DNA of 64,000 nt from Palsa-965 sp044448685 (GTDB lineage: Bacteria; Bacteroidota; Bacteroidia; Palsa-965), in contig JBIOHC010000003.1 of NCBI GenBank assembly GCA_044448685.1, forward strand, positions 78,948 to 142,947. The letters are read 5' to 3'. Position numbers and translations under genes: made by a program. Of this stretch, positions 8,214 to 16,502 are shown piece by piece. Position 1 is the stretch's first letter. Every line of letters starts with the position of its first letter. The notes beneath the pieces are model-generated. The model saw only the letters and a list, made by a program, of their open reading frames with translations. It was not told the DNA's origin and made no database searches.

Positions 8214-9161
8214 CTACCGTGTATGTGTCAAATCAGCAATTGCTTCAGAAGCTGTATTGAATTTGAAAACAAATCCATTTTTCAGCAGGCGTCCCGGAAC
8301 AACCCATCTGCTTTTTAATACCAGTTCTGTTTCCGTGCGGAGAAAGAATGCTCCTATGCCCAGCATCCAGCCCGGGGTACGGAAGCTGAACGGAGCTCCT
8401 GCCGCTTTACGAACCAGAGCCATAAATTCCCTGTTTGTACACGGAACCGGAGCCGTGCAATTAAAGGCCCCTTTCCAATCCTTATGTTGTATGCAGGCTG
8501 CAACGACACCGGCAAAATCCTTTTCATGTATCCAGCTCATGTATTGATTCCCGCTACCCATCGCTCCTCCAAGACCTTTTTTGGCCAGCCCGGTTAATAC
8601 AGGCAAGACCCCATGATCTTTTCCAAGCACCATAGCAATACGCAGTATTATTTTACGGGTATGAGGGCATGGATATTTGGCAAGCGCTTCTTCCCAATGG
8701 GTACATATGTCTACAGAAAAACCCTTTCCCACTTCCCCGCTCTCTTCATCCATAGGCTTGTCTTCGGCATGTCTGTAAATGGTTGCTGAACCGGCATTGA
8801 TCCACACAGGGGGTGGTAGTTTGCAAGCTGCAACAGCAGCACCCAAAGCTTCTGTGCTCTGAACCCTTGAGTTCATTATCTCTGCCATGTTCTTTTCTGT
8901 ATAGCGGCAATCCACTGAGCGCCCGCTCAGGTTGATGAGGACATCAGCTCCTTCGAGCTCCTTACACCAGAGCCCGGGATTCACTCCATCCCAGTAAACA
9001 ACCTTTGCCCCGCTTACTTGTTCATTCCGCTTGCGGCTTAAAATGGTATAGCGGGCCTCCTTATAAGGGAGGAAACCTATCAGACTTTGGCCCATTGCAC
9101 CGCTGCCACCGGCAAGGATAATGTGCAAAGGTTTGTTTCGGTCAATCGGGGCTGTTTTCAT
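8214..9161 (-). CDS. TIGR01777-family NAD-dependent epimerase (YfcH-like)
   Basis: 315 residues. An extended short-chain dehydrogenase/epimerase fold is shown by the N-terminal dinucleotide loop IILAGGSGAMGQSL, by INLSGRSVDCRYTEKN and by INAGSATIYRHAEDKPMDEESGEVGKGFSVDICTHWEEA. The C-terminal RKAAGAPFSFRTPGWMLGIGAFFLRTETELVLKSRWVVPGRLL is the family's DUF1731 segment. The usual catalytic YxxxK of classical SDRs is not obvious, as in many family members. Substrate unknown. One copy of the operon's operator-like repeat (9183-9204) lies just upstream. Confidence 0.85.
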   Translation of the reverse strand: MKTAPIDRNKPLHIILAGGSGAMGQSLIGFLPYKEARYTILSRKRNEQVSGAKVVYWDGVNPGLWCKELEGADVLINLSGRSVDCRYTEKNMAEIMNSRVQSTEALGAAVAACKLPPPVWINAGSATIYRHAEDKPMDEESGEVGKGFSVDICTHWEEALAKYPCPHTRKIILRIAMVLGKDHGVLPVLTGLAKKGLGGAMGSGNQYMSWIHEKDFAGVVAACIQHKDWKGAFNCTAPVPCTNREFMALVRKAAGAPFSFRTPGWMLGIGAFFLRTETELVLKSRWVVPGRLLKNGFVFKFNTASEAIADLTHTR

Positions 9162-9182
9162 GCTTCTTACGTTTAGTTCAAT

Positions 9183-9204
9183 ACTTTCAATAATTATTGA
9201 AACA
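9183..9204. promoter_or_regulatory. operator-like inverted repeat between regulator and epimerase genes
   Basis: ACTTTCA, eight bases, TGAAACA; the core 9185-9202 is a perfect 18-base palindrome. The same half-sites with the same eight-base spacer occur upstream of the regulator gene at 9766-9787. Confidence 0.65.
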
Positions 9205-9218
9205 TTCGGACAAAAAAA

Positions 9219-9725
9219 TTATTTCAGCAACTTCATCAAGGCGCTGAGGTACCATACTTCATCTGCTTTTGAAATGGATTCCAGGACCCTGTCGGTACGG
9301 GAGGCGAAATTGCTGATTCCTTCAATGGATTCATTGAAGGCTTTTATGGCCGGGTCTTTCTTATCTCCATCTATTTCCTGCAGCTCTTCCAATACTTTGA
9401 AGATTGGCTCGAGTTCCCTCCTCCTGCGTTCTTTCACCACCTGTCGGAACACCTTATAGATATCCTTCTCGGCCTGGAAAAACTCCCTTCTTTCACCCGG
9501 CTTCAAAGCTTTCTGAACCAAACCCCAGTCTATCAGTGCCCGTATATTCAGGTTGGCATTGCCCCTTGAAATCTTCAGTTCATCCATGATTGTTTCGGCA
9601 GAAAGGGGTTCGGGCGAGATGAGCAGGAGGGCATGAACCTGTGCCATGGTGCGGCTTATACCCCAGTTGGACCCAAGTGTTCCCCAGGCTTCTATAAACT
9701 TTTCCTTTCCTTCCTGCAGCTTCAT
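9219..9725 (-). CDS. GbsR/MarR-family transcriptional regulator
   Basis: 168 residues. The region WGTLGSNWGISRTMAQVHALLLISPEPLSAETIMDELKISRGNANLNIRALIDWGLVQKALKPGERREFFQAE is the winged helix-turn-helix of the GbsR branch of MarR proteins. A charged, probably helical C-terminal part (QVVKERRRRELEPIFKVLEELQEID) should dimerise. It is first in an operon with the TIGR01777, SRPBCC and DUF2071 genes. Two copies of an inverted repeat, one over its own promoter and one before the second gene, suggest it represses itself and the operon. The inducer cannot be told from sequence. Confidence 0.85.
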   Translation of the reverse strand: MKLQEGKEKFIEAWGTLGSNWGISRTMAQVHALLLISPEPLSAETIMDELKISRGNANLNIRALIDWGLVQKALKPGERREFFQAEKDIYKVFRQVVKERRRRELEPIFKVLEELQEIDGDKKDPAIKAFNESIEGISNFASRTDRVLESISKADEVWYLSALMKLLK

Positions 9726-9743
9726 GTGTTGGGATTAACACCC

Positions 9744-9774
9744 CAAAGGTAGGATCTCTTTTCGAACTTTCAAA
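9744..9774 (-). promoter_or_regulatory. consensus Bacteroidota promoter of the regulator operon
   Basis: On the minus strand, TTTG (9774-9771), exactly 19 bases, and TACCTTTG (9751-9744), a perfect match to TTTG-N19-TAnnTTTG. The -7 box ends 18 bases before the ATG at 9725. Confidence 0.8.
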
Positions 9775-9788
9775 ATATAATGAAAGTT
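9765..9788. promoter_or_regulatory. operator-like inverted repeat overlapping the regulator promoter
   Basis: AACTTTCA, eight bases, TGAAAGTT, perfect arms. It covers the -33 box at 9771-9774, so a bound regulator would block RNA polymerase. It matches the site at 9183-9204 in half-sites and spacing. Confidence 0.7.
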
Positions 9789-9797
9789 TACTAATAA

Positions 9798-9830
9798 CCC
9801 CTCCCTTTAGGGAGGAGGTGAAGGGAGGGG
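9798..9830. repeat. C/G-rich inverted repeat (REP-like)
   Basis: CCCCTCCCTT (9798-9807) and AAGGGAGGGG (9821-9830) are perfect ten-base arms around a 13-base loop; AACCCC and GGGGTT extend it outward to about 9842. This kind of CCCTCCC-TTTAG-GGGAGG element recurs between genes in Bacteroidota genomes. It separates two divergent promoters. Confidence 0.6.
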
Positions 9831-9872
9831 ATTAAAGGGGTTTATTCCAATTTTTTCCGTAACTTGCCTATT

Positions 9873-9904
9873 CTTCAGGTCTGATTCGAACCAATAACCT
9901 GAAG
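9873..9904 (+). promoter_or_regulatory. hairpin in the 5' untranslated region of the MORN-like gene
   Basis: CTTCAGGT and ACCTGAAG form an eight-base stem around a 16-base loop, ending nine bases before the ATG at 9914. Confidence 0.35.
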
Positions 9905-9913
9905 TACACCATC

Positions 9914-10462
9914 ATGAAACAACTGTTTATTCTGTGTCTCTCCCTGTTTATTGCAGGCTCTGTCTCTTCCCAAACAGTAAAAACTGAAAAATGGAAGAAC
10001 GGAAAGGATAAATCCACAGGAGCCTATAAAATGGATATTCCTGTCAGCGCCAATGCCAGCAAGGAAGACCTGGCCAAGATAAGCGCACAGCTGGTGAAAG
10101 TAGGAACCTGGAAATACTGGTTTGAAAGCGGACAACTTCAGGCTGAAGAGAATTATACAGACGGACTGCGCAGCGGCATTCAGAAATCCTGGTATACCAA
10201 TGGTAAACCGGAATCAGTTGTTGATCTGAACGCGAAAACAGCCATCTACTGGTATGATAATGGTCAGAAACAAAGTTCCGGTCAGGTGCTTTCGAATGCA
10301 GCCCCTACAGGACACTGGACTTCCTGGCATTCCAACGGTGCAAAAAACTCAGAAGGTGTATACAATGCCGCCGGAAACAAAGAAGGATCCTGGCAGTTCT
10401 GGGATTCCAATGGCCAGCTCATTGGTCAACAGACATATAAAAACGGTATTGCACAAAACTGA
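9914..10462 (+). CDS. secreted MORN-like repeat protein (YwqK-like)
   Basis: 182 residues. Signal peptide MKQLFILCLSLFIAGSVSSQ. The mature part has at least four short repeats of the type GxWxxWxxNGxxxxxxxYxxG (KVGTWKYWFESGQLQAEENYTDG, GIQKSWYTNGKPESV, GHWTSWHSNGAKNSEGVYNAAGN, GSWQFWDSNGQLIGQQTYKNG). This is the pattern of MORN-variant/YwqK-family proteins common in Bacteroidota. These repeats form elongated beta-sheets; a biochemical role is not known. Monocistronic: it has its own upstream region and is followed by a terminator. Confidence 0.75.
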   Translation: MKQLFILCLSLFIAGSVSSQTVKTEKWKNGKDKSTGAYKMDIPVSANASKEDLAKISAQLVKVGTWKYWFESGQLQAEENYTDGLRSGIQKSWYTNGKPESVVDLNAKTAIYWYDNGQKQSSGQVLSNAAPTGHWTSWHSNGAKNSEGVYNAAGNKEGSWQFWDSNGQLIGQQTYKNGIAQN

Positions 10463-10494
10463 TACATTTCCATTATCCCTCTTCCTTCTTCTCT

Positions 10495-10522
10495 GCTCCC
10501 GGTTGGCGGGAGCATTTTTTTT
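10495..10522 (+). terminator. intrinsic terminator after the MORN-like gene
   Basis: GCTCCCG (10495-10501), loop GTTGG, CGGGAGC (10507-10513), then A and eight Ts. Confidence 0.85.
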
Positions 10523-10563
10523 AGTACCGGGCCCATAACAAAGCCCATCCTTAAAACTCAATT

Positions 10564-12912
10564 ATGTCAAGAAAATTTAAAAAAACAAAACCGAATAAAT
10601 CCTCCAAGTATCTTTTTGAAGATGTCGTAAAGGCCCTCAACAATAATCCTTCCCGGTCTTATAATTATAAACAGATTGCTTCCCTGCTGAATATTGAAGA
10701 GCATGCTCAAAAAATGCTCATTCAGGCTGTGTTGGTAAAACTGGCTGAACAGGGACTGGTAAAAGAAGTGGAACGGGGTAAGTTTCAGGCTTCCAAGACA
10801 GGAGCCACCATTACCGGTGTGGTTGATATGACTCAAAGCGGTTCCGCTTTTATCATTTCTCCCGAGTCGGAAAAAGACATCTTCGTCTCCAACCGCAAAA
10901 CCCTCAATGCCTATCAGGGCGATACGGTGAAGGTGCTTGTGTATCCCAACAGCGGAACAAGGAGACCAGAGGGAGAGATCACCGAAATCATCAAGCGGGT
11001 TAAGGATCAGTTTGTAGGTACCTTACAGGTATCCGCCAATTTCGCATTCCTGGTACCCGATAATGCAAAGACAGGAACGGATATTTATATCCCTCTGGAT
11101 AAAATAGGAACAGCTAAAAACGGACAAAAAGTAATAGCCCGTGTTACAGACTGGGCTACACGCGGTCATAACCCTATCGGTGAAGTGACGAAGGTGCTGG
11201 GCAATGCCGGTGAACATGAAACAGAAATCCATGCCATACTCGCAGAGTTCGGCCTGCCTTACGATTTCCCAAAAGATGTGGAACGCTTTGCCGATTTACT
11301 TCCTGTTGAAATAACGGCAGCAGAGATTGCCAAACGCCGTGACTTCCGCGATATCACCACCTTTACTATTGACCCTCACGATGCAAAGGATTTTGATGAT
11401 GCCTTGTCATTACGCAAACTCAAAAACGGGAACTGGGAAATAGGTGTACACATTGCCGATGTATCCCATTATATAAAACCCGGGAATATCCTCGATACCG
11501 AAGCGCTTGCAAGAGCAACCTCGGTGTATCTGGTCGACCGGGTTGTGCCTATGCTTCCAGAAATCCTTTCCAACAATATCTGTTCACTACGGCCAAAGGA
11601 AGACAAACTTTGTTTCTCTGCCGTATTCGAAATGGATGATCAGGCCCGTGTGCTGGAACAATGGTTCGGACGCACCGTTATACATTCCAACCACCGATTT
11701 TCCTATGAAGAGGTACAGACAATTATTGAAGCAGGTAAGGGCGAATATGTCAGTGAGATCTTAACCCTGGATCGTCTTGCAAAAATATTGCGTGCCGAAC
11801 GTTTTAAACGCGGCTCCATAGCCTTTGATAAGCTGGAAGTTAAATTCCACCTCGATGAAAATGCAAATCCTACCGGGGTTTATTTCAAGGAGATGAAAGA
11901 TTCCAACCGCCTCATTGAAGACTTTATGCTGCTTGCCAACCGTAAAGTTGCCGAGTATGTAGGAAAGCCCAGAGAAGGACAGGACAAGAAAAAACCAAAA
12001 GAGGGGAAAGTCCCCAACCGCTTTTTTGTGTACCGTGTGCATGACACCCCTAATGAAGACAAGCTTGAAAACCTCAGCCAGTTTGTAGCCCGTTTCGGTT
12101 ATAAGATCAAGACCAATACAGAAAAAGCCATTGCCGAAACCATGAATACCATGCTTAAAGAGGTACATGGAAAGCCTGAGGCAGGAATGATTGAAACCCT
12201 GGCAGTACGTTGTATGTCAAAAGCAGTCTATACAACGAATAATATCGGTCACTATGGTTTAGGATTCGATCATTACACCCATTTCACATCTCCCATACGC
12301 CGTTACCCCGATGTACTCGTACACCGCCTCCTCCAGCATTATCTGGATGTGGATCAGGGCCGCCCTTCCAAACTCTATCTGGATGAAAGCGAACTCGAGG
12401 AAGAGTGTAAACATTCTTCCGAACGGGAAAAGCTGGCAGCTGATGCCGAACGTGCTTCCATCAAATTCAAACAGGTACAATACCTGCAGGATAAGATTGG
12501 AGAAGAGTTCGACGGTATTGTTTCAGGTGTTACCGAATGGGGACTCTTCGTGGAGATCACAGAAAATCATTGTGAAGGTCTTGTACGTATACGGGAGATG
12601 AAGGATGACTCTTATTTCTTTGATGAAGAAAATTATTGCCTCCGCGGACGAAAACCAGGCAATATATTCACTCTTGGTGATGCAGTCCGTATCAAAGTCA
12701 AAAATGCAGACCTTGTTAAAAAGCAGCTTGACTTCGAACTGGTAAAACGAGCCGAAGCAAAGAAACCGGAAAGCCCTGCTCCTGAAAAAGGAAAAAAGAA
12801 TACTCCTGCCAAACAGGAACAGAACAAGCCGGAACAGAAAACTGTTCCGGCCAAAGAAAACAAAAAAGGATCCGAAACTTCATTCAGTGATGAGTGGGGG
12901 TTTGAGGTGTGA
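10564..12912 (+). CDS. rnr: ribonuclease R
   Basis: 782 residues. This 3'-5' exoribonuclease degrades structured RNA. Order: N-terminal winged helix (about 15-70), two cold-shock-type OB folds, the RNB catalytic domain beginning TIDPHDAKDFDDALSL near residue 270 with the Mg-binding aspartates, continuing through IGVHIADVSHYIKPG and VYLVDRVVPMLPE, then an S1 domain (GEEFDGIVSGVTEWGLFVEI). The tail after the S1 domain is Lys/Pro/Glu-rich and low-complexity, as in other RNase R proteins. The ATG at 10564 follows a terminator and an A-rich stretch. The next gene starts 19 bases downstream and may be co-transcribed. Confidence 0.96.
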   Translation: MSRKFKKTKPNKSSKYLFEDVVKALNNNPSRSYNYKQIASLLNIEEHAQKMLIQAVLVKLAEQGLVKEVERGKFQASKTGATITGVVDMTQSGSAFIISPESEKDIFVSNRKTLNAYQGDTVKVLVYPNSGTRRPEGEITEIIKRVKDQFVGTLQVSANFAFLVPDNAKTGTDIYIPLDKIGTAKNGQKVIARVTDWATRGHNPIGEVTKVLGNAGEHETEIHAILAEFGLPYDFPKDVERFADLLPVEITAAEIAKRRDFRDITTFTIDPHDAKDFDDALSLRKLKNGNWEIGVHIADVSHYIKPGNILDTEALARATSVYLVDRVVPMLPEILSNNICSLRPKEDKLCFSAVFEMDDQARVLEQWFGRTVIHSNHRFSYEEVQTIIEAGKGEYVSEILTLDRLAKILRAERFKRGSIAFDKLEVKFHLDENANPTGVYFKEMKDSNRLIEDFMLLANRKVAEYVGKPREGQDKKKPKEGKVPNRFFVYRVHDTPNEDKLENLSQFVARFGYKIKTNTEKAIAETMNTMLKEVHGKPEAGMIETLAVRCMSKAVYTTNNIGHYGLGFDHYTHFTSPIRRYPDVLVHRLLQHYLDVDQGRPSKLYLDESELEEECKHSSEREKLAADAERASIKFKQVQYLQDKIGEEFDGIVSGVTEWGLFVEITENHCEGLVRIREMKDDSYFFDEENYCLRGRKPGNIFTLGDAVRIKVKNADLVKKQLDFELVKRAEAKKPESPAPEKGKKNTPAKQEQNKPEQKTVPAKENKKGSETSFSDEWGFEV

Positions 12913-12931
12913 GTCCAAAGCCTCTTTTATT

Positions 12932-15049
12932 ATGACTTTTTTCTCCCTGCCTTCTCTTAAATACAGGATTCTGTTCCTGATATTGCCTGTCTCCTATTTA
13001 CTGTTTGCTTTCCAGCTCCTTCATGCCGGAAGCGGTTTTTATATGAGCGGGCATGATCCTGTTTACCCCTACCTGATGAATGCCCTTAACCTGGCATCAG
13101 GACATATGGAAGTAGGTATTTTCGAACATCCCGGTACTCCGCTTGAAATTTTTGGCGCTGTTATTATCCGTATCCGCCATCTGTTCTGTTCAGACGGCCT
13201 TTCCATTACGGAAGATGTAATCAGGCATTCGGAAGCTTATCTCTATACCCTGGCTTATTCACTGATTACGCTCCTGGCACTTGTTTGCTTCCTGACCGGT
13301 AATTTTGTTTACCGTAAAACCGGTAAACTGATTCCCGCTATATTGCTCCAGCTTGTTCCGGCTGTATCTCCCGACATGATAGAGCATGCCCTGCTCCTGA
13401 AACCGGAAGCCTTTATCATCCTTATCAATATTTTTCTGGCTGCCTTTCTGTATGTGAAAGCTTTTGAAAGTAAGGAAGAGAATCCCTGGGGAACAAAAAC
13501 CATCCTCCTTACCGGTATGCTGATGGGTGTTCTCATCGCCTCTAAAATTATCTGTGCCCCCTTTGTCATGATTGTACTGCTCTTGCTGAAAGATGTACGC
13601 AAAATGATCCTGTTCTCCTCTTCTGCTGCTATTTCCTTTTTTCTCTGCATTATTCCTATCCTGTCGAAATACCAACTGGTTATCCATTGGATTAAGGATT
13701 TATGGAAACATGACGGGCATTACGGGCAGGGGCAAGACAGGGTCCTGGATCCCCACCTGTTCTTCTACAATTTAAAAGTAATGGCTTTGTCCAACCCTCC
13801 TTTTACGATTGCCTGTTTAGTACTTACTGCTGCGGTGGTCAGTATCCTTTTCCGGAAAGTGTACCGCAAGGAACCTTTCGGTTCCGGAGCACGTTTCCTT
13901 GTCGGCGCATGGATTTCCTTCTCTGTCCTGATCTTTTTTGTGGCCAAGCATTTTTCCTATCACTACCTTATCTGCGCACAGACTTTTATTCCGGCAGTTC
14001 TCCTGGGAAGCGTAAGTTTGCTCTCTCCCTTCATTCAGGTTGGTTTTATTAAACGCTATTCCAAAGCCCTTGGGTTGATGCTGGCTTTTTCATTCCTGGT
14101 CTTCACCTGTGGACGGCAGTGGTATGGACTGCGTTTTTACAAACAGGTTCAAACGGCTATGCAGGGAACAGAGAAATTTATTGCCACTCAGGAACACATT
14201 CCTTTTATCACAATCAGTGAGGATCATTCCTGCTTTGTGGAGCCTTCGGTATGGTTCGGGATTATGTATACAGGAGCACTAAGAGATTCCTATTTTACAT
14301 TGGCCAGGGCCGCTTACCCCTTGTGGAATTATTACCTCCCTGCCTCCAAAAACCTGTTCCATTGGGATGAAGAAGTGTTTGCAGCAGACCTGTTCCGCAA
14401 ATATCCCCGGGTGATGGTTTATTTTATTGACCGATATCCGGAAGAAGAAAAAAAGGTGATGGATGAGCTCTGCACTTCACCCGATGGAGTGATGATGGGT
14501 GCTTACCACAAAGTCTGGTCTGAAACATTTATGACGGAAGATGTTTTTATCATTGATGTGGCAGCTGACAAGGTACCGAAAGAACAAGCTCCCCGCCTTC
14601 TGATTACAAGTGACCTGGAAATCCTGAGTGCCGGGGGAAAAGAATTCTCTTCTTCTGACGGCTTATTTCATTTTCAGAAAGGGGAACTGGTGAATCATCA
14701 GGAATTTCATTCGGGCCACAATTCCGTTCGCCTGGATGCACAGCATCAGTTTGGCCTGGATCTGAATTTTGAAGTCAGGCCGGGCGATTATGTGGAGACG
14801 AGTGTATGGAGGAAGTCCGGAGATGAAAACGGGGCCATGGTTCTAACAGCTAAAGACGCCAGCCGATTTTACGGAGCCTGTTCCTCGGTAACGAAAACGG
14901 AAGCGAATGGATGGTCTCTTATCAAATGCAGGGTGCGTATTCCGGATGATTATCCTGAAAAACTGATTTATTTCTATCTCTACTATACAGGGAAAAAAGA
15001 GGTTTACTTTGATGATATTCAGATCAAAGTCATTCCTTCCAATTCCTGA
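12932..15049 (+). CDS. multi-pass membrane glycosyltransferase-like (GT-C) protein with C-terminal soluble domain
   Basis: 705 residues from the ATG at 12932, chosen because it opens directly into the first membrane helix; the longer frame from 12887 would overlap rnr by 26 bases. About ten hydrophobic helices span residues 5-420. The first periplasmic loop carries an acidic residue (YMSGHDPVYPYLMNALN then EHPGTPLEIFG), as in dolichyl-phosphate-sugar-type GT-C enzymes. After the helices, about residues 540-700 resemble a beta-sandwich (FHSGHNSVRLDAQHQFGLDLNFEVRPGDYVETSVWRK) like carbohydrate-binding modules. Acceptor and donor unknown. A second GT-C-like protein is at 54.5 kb. Confidence 0.65.
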   Translation: MTFFSLPSLKYRILFLILPVSYLLFAFQLLHAGSGFYMSGHDPVYPYLMNALNLASGHMEVGIFEHPGTPLEIFGAVIIRIRHLFCSDGLSITEDVIRHSEAYLYTLAYSLITLLALVCFLTGNFVYRKTGKLIPAILLQLVPAVSPDMIEHALLLKPEAFIILINIFLAAFLYVKAFESKEENPWGTKTILLTGMLMGVLIASKIICAPFVMIVLLLLKDVRKMILFSSSAAISFFLCIIPILSKYQLVIHWIKDLWKHDGHYGQGQDRVLDPHLFFYNLKVMALSNPPFTIACLVLTAAVVSILFRKVYRKEPFGSGARFLVGAWISFSVLIFFVAKHFSYHYLICAQTFIPAVLLGSVSLLSPFIQVGFIKRYSKALGLMLAFSFLVFTCGRQWYGLRFYKQVQTAMQGTEKFIATQEHIPFITISEDHSCFVEPSVWFGIMYTGALRDSYFTLARAAYPLWNYYLPASKNLFHWDEEVFAADLFRKYPRVMVYFIDRYPEEEKKVMDELCTSPDGVMMGAYHKVWSETFMTEDVFIIDVAADKVPKEQAPRLLITSDLEILSAGGKEFSSSDGLFHFQKGELVNHQEFHSGHNSVRLDAQHQFGLDLNFEVRPGDYVETSVWRKSGDENGAMVLTAKDASRFYGACSSVTKTEANGWSLIKCRVRIPDDYPEKLIYFYLYYTGKKEVYFDDIQIKVIPSNS

Positions 15050-15053
15050 CTCT

Positions 15054-15752
15054 TCATTTCAGATAGGGTTGTAAAAGGTTTTTCCATATCAGATACCCTT
15101 CGTCAACCAGGTGTATTCCATCCCAGGTCAGACGGGGATTGATGGCTCCGTCACTTACAAAATTATCATGCAGATCTACATAGGTAATAGACTCTTCGGA
15201 GGCCAGTGTTTTCAATGCCTCATTCTCCTCTAATACGACCTCATTCACATCGGCTGTGGAAGTGAGCCAGCTATCCTTCATGCGCACTGGTAAAATACTC
15301 TGTATATAAATAAGGGTGGAAGGACTCTGCTGCTTCACCTGTTCAATAATGGCTTTGTATTTTCTCCTGACCTCTTTCACAGGTACGTGTTCAACAAGGT
15401 CATTTATTCCTACTTCAATAAATAATCGGGAAGGGTGCAGGGAAATAACCTCGTCCAGTCTTTTTTGAACTCCCTCCAGGAAATCTCCGGTTATACCTCT
15501 GTTGATGATAGTTGAATCGCCGAGAATTCCAAGGTCGAATAATTCGGTGAGACTGTTTCCGAGAAAAACAATCCGGCCTGATGTTCTGGGCTGGGCCCTG
15601 AACTCAGCCATGCGTTCATTCCAGTGCTGCCCGTTCAGGGTTATATCAATGATCTGTCTGATCTTGTGACGGCGGTAAAGGGAAAATGAAAAAAATCCGA
15701 TCACAACCAACAGAAATAATATGGAGCTGATCCTCCTCAGTGTGAATTTCAT
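15054..15752 (-). CDS. SGNH/GDSL hydrolase, membrane-anchored
   Basis: 232 residues. An N-terminal hydrophobic helix (ISSILFLLVVIGFFSFSLY) anchors or exports it. SGNH blocks are clear: the nucleophile in VFLGNSLTE (block I), NRGITGDF (II), VGINDL (III) and the Asp-x-x-His of TWDGIHLVDEGY (V). Such enzymes hydrolyse esters, often acetyl groups on glycans or lipids. It lies seven bases after a paralogue of identical length (15760-16458); the two look like a tandem duplication whose N-termini diverged, one an anchor and one a lipoprotein. Substrate not inferable. Confidence 0.88.
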   Translation of the reverse strand: MKFTLRRISSILFLLVVIGFFSFSLYRRHKIRQIIDITLNGQHWNERMAEFRAQPRTSGRIVFLGNSLTELFDLGILGDSTIINRGITGDFLEGVQKRLDEVISLHPSRLFIEVGINDLVEHVPVKEVRRKYKAIIEQVKQQSPSTLIYIQSILPVRMKDSWLTSTADVNEVVLEENEALKTLASEESITYVDLHDNFVSDGAINPRLTWDGIHLVDEGYLIWKNLLQPYLK

Positions 15753-15759
15753 AATTTGT

Positions 15760-16458
15760 TCAGTTAGCCAGATAGGGTATTAATGCTTTTTCCCAGATCA
15801 GATATCCGTAAGGTGTCAGGTGAACTCCGTCTACAGTCAGATCCGGATTCATCTCTCCGCTCTTTTCAAACAAGGGATAAAGATCAACAAAAATGACATG
15901 GCAGCGTCTGGCCAGGTTTCTCAACTCTTCGTTCTTCTCCCGTATGATACGGTTGAACAAAGCATTACTCATCAATATACTCGGGTGACAAATCACAGGC
16001 AGAATACTTTGAATATAGATTCTTGTTTGTGGCAGCTGTTCTCTTATCTGTATAATCATTGATTCCATATACCAGGGTATTGCATCATAGAGCTGTGTAG
16101 ACATGATGTCATTCACTCCTCCTTCCAGAAAGATCCTTGCCGGTCTCAGGGATAGCACTTCATTCATTCTTAAATGCATATCATGCAGGAAGTCACCCGG
16201 AAGCCCTCTGTTTATATAGCCTTCATTCCTTAACAGGTGAAAATGAAAAAAGCCAGTCAGACTGGTGCCTACAAATACAGTTCCCCCCGGGATTCGCGCT
16301 TGTACAGTTGATTCATTCCATTTCTGCATGTACCAATCAAGGAAGCACCCGTTCACGTTTGGGTCGTCGTTGCATACTTCTGCAGGCTTAGTGTGCCGGG
16401 TACAGCCAGGTGCCAAAGCCAGAAACAGAATAAGGGCGAGGGGGGAAAAGGATTTCAT
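15760..16458 (-). CDS. SGNH/GDSL hydrolase lipoprotein
   Basis: 232 residues from the ATG at 16458; a TTG two codons upstream is less likely. The signal peptide ends in the lipobox LAPGC, so the mature protein is lipid-anchored. SGNH blocks: TVFVGTSLTG (I, Ser nucleophile), NRGLPGDF (II), GGVNDI (III), TVDGVHLTPYGY (V, Asp and His). It is the paralogue of the next gene. The gene starts 44 bases after gpsA with no obvious promoter, so it is probably at the tail of a lysS-gpsA-SGNH-SGNH transcript. Confidence 0.88.
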   Translation of the reverse strand: MKSFSPLALILFLALAPGCTRHTKPAEVCNDDPNVNGCFLDWYMQKWNESTVQARIPGGTVFVGTSLTGFFHFHLLRNEGYINRGLPGDFLHDMHLRMNEVLSLRPARIFLEGGVNDIMSTQLYDAIPWYMESMIIQIREQLPQTRIYIQSILPVICHPSILMSNALFNRIIREKNEELRNLARRCHVIFVDLYPLFEKSGEMNPDLTVDGVHLTPYGYLIWEKALIPYLAN

Positions 16459-16502
16459 TTGCAAACATGAATTCGTGTTCCGGTATTAATAAGGTTTCCG
16501 GC

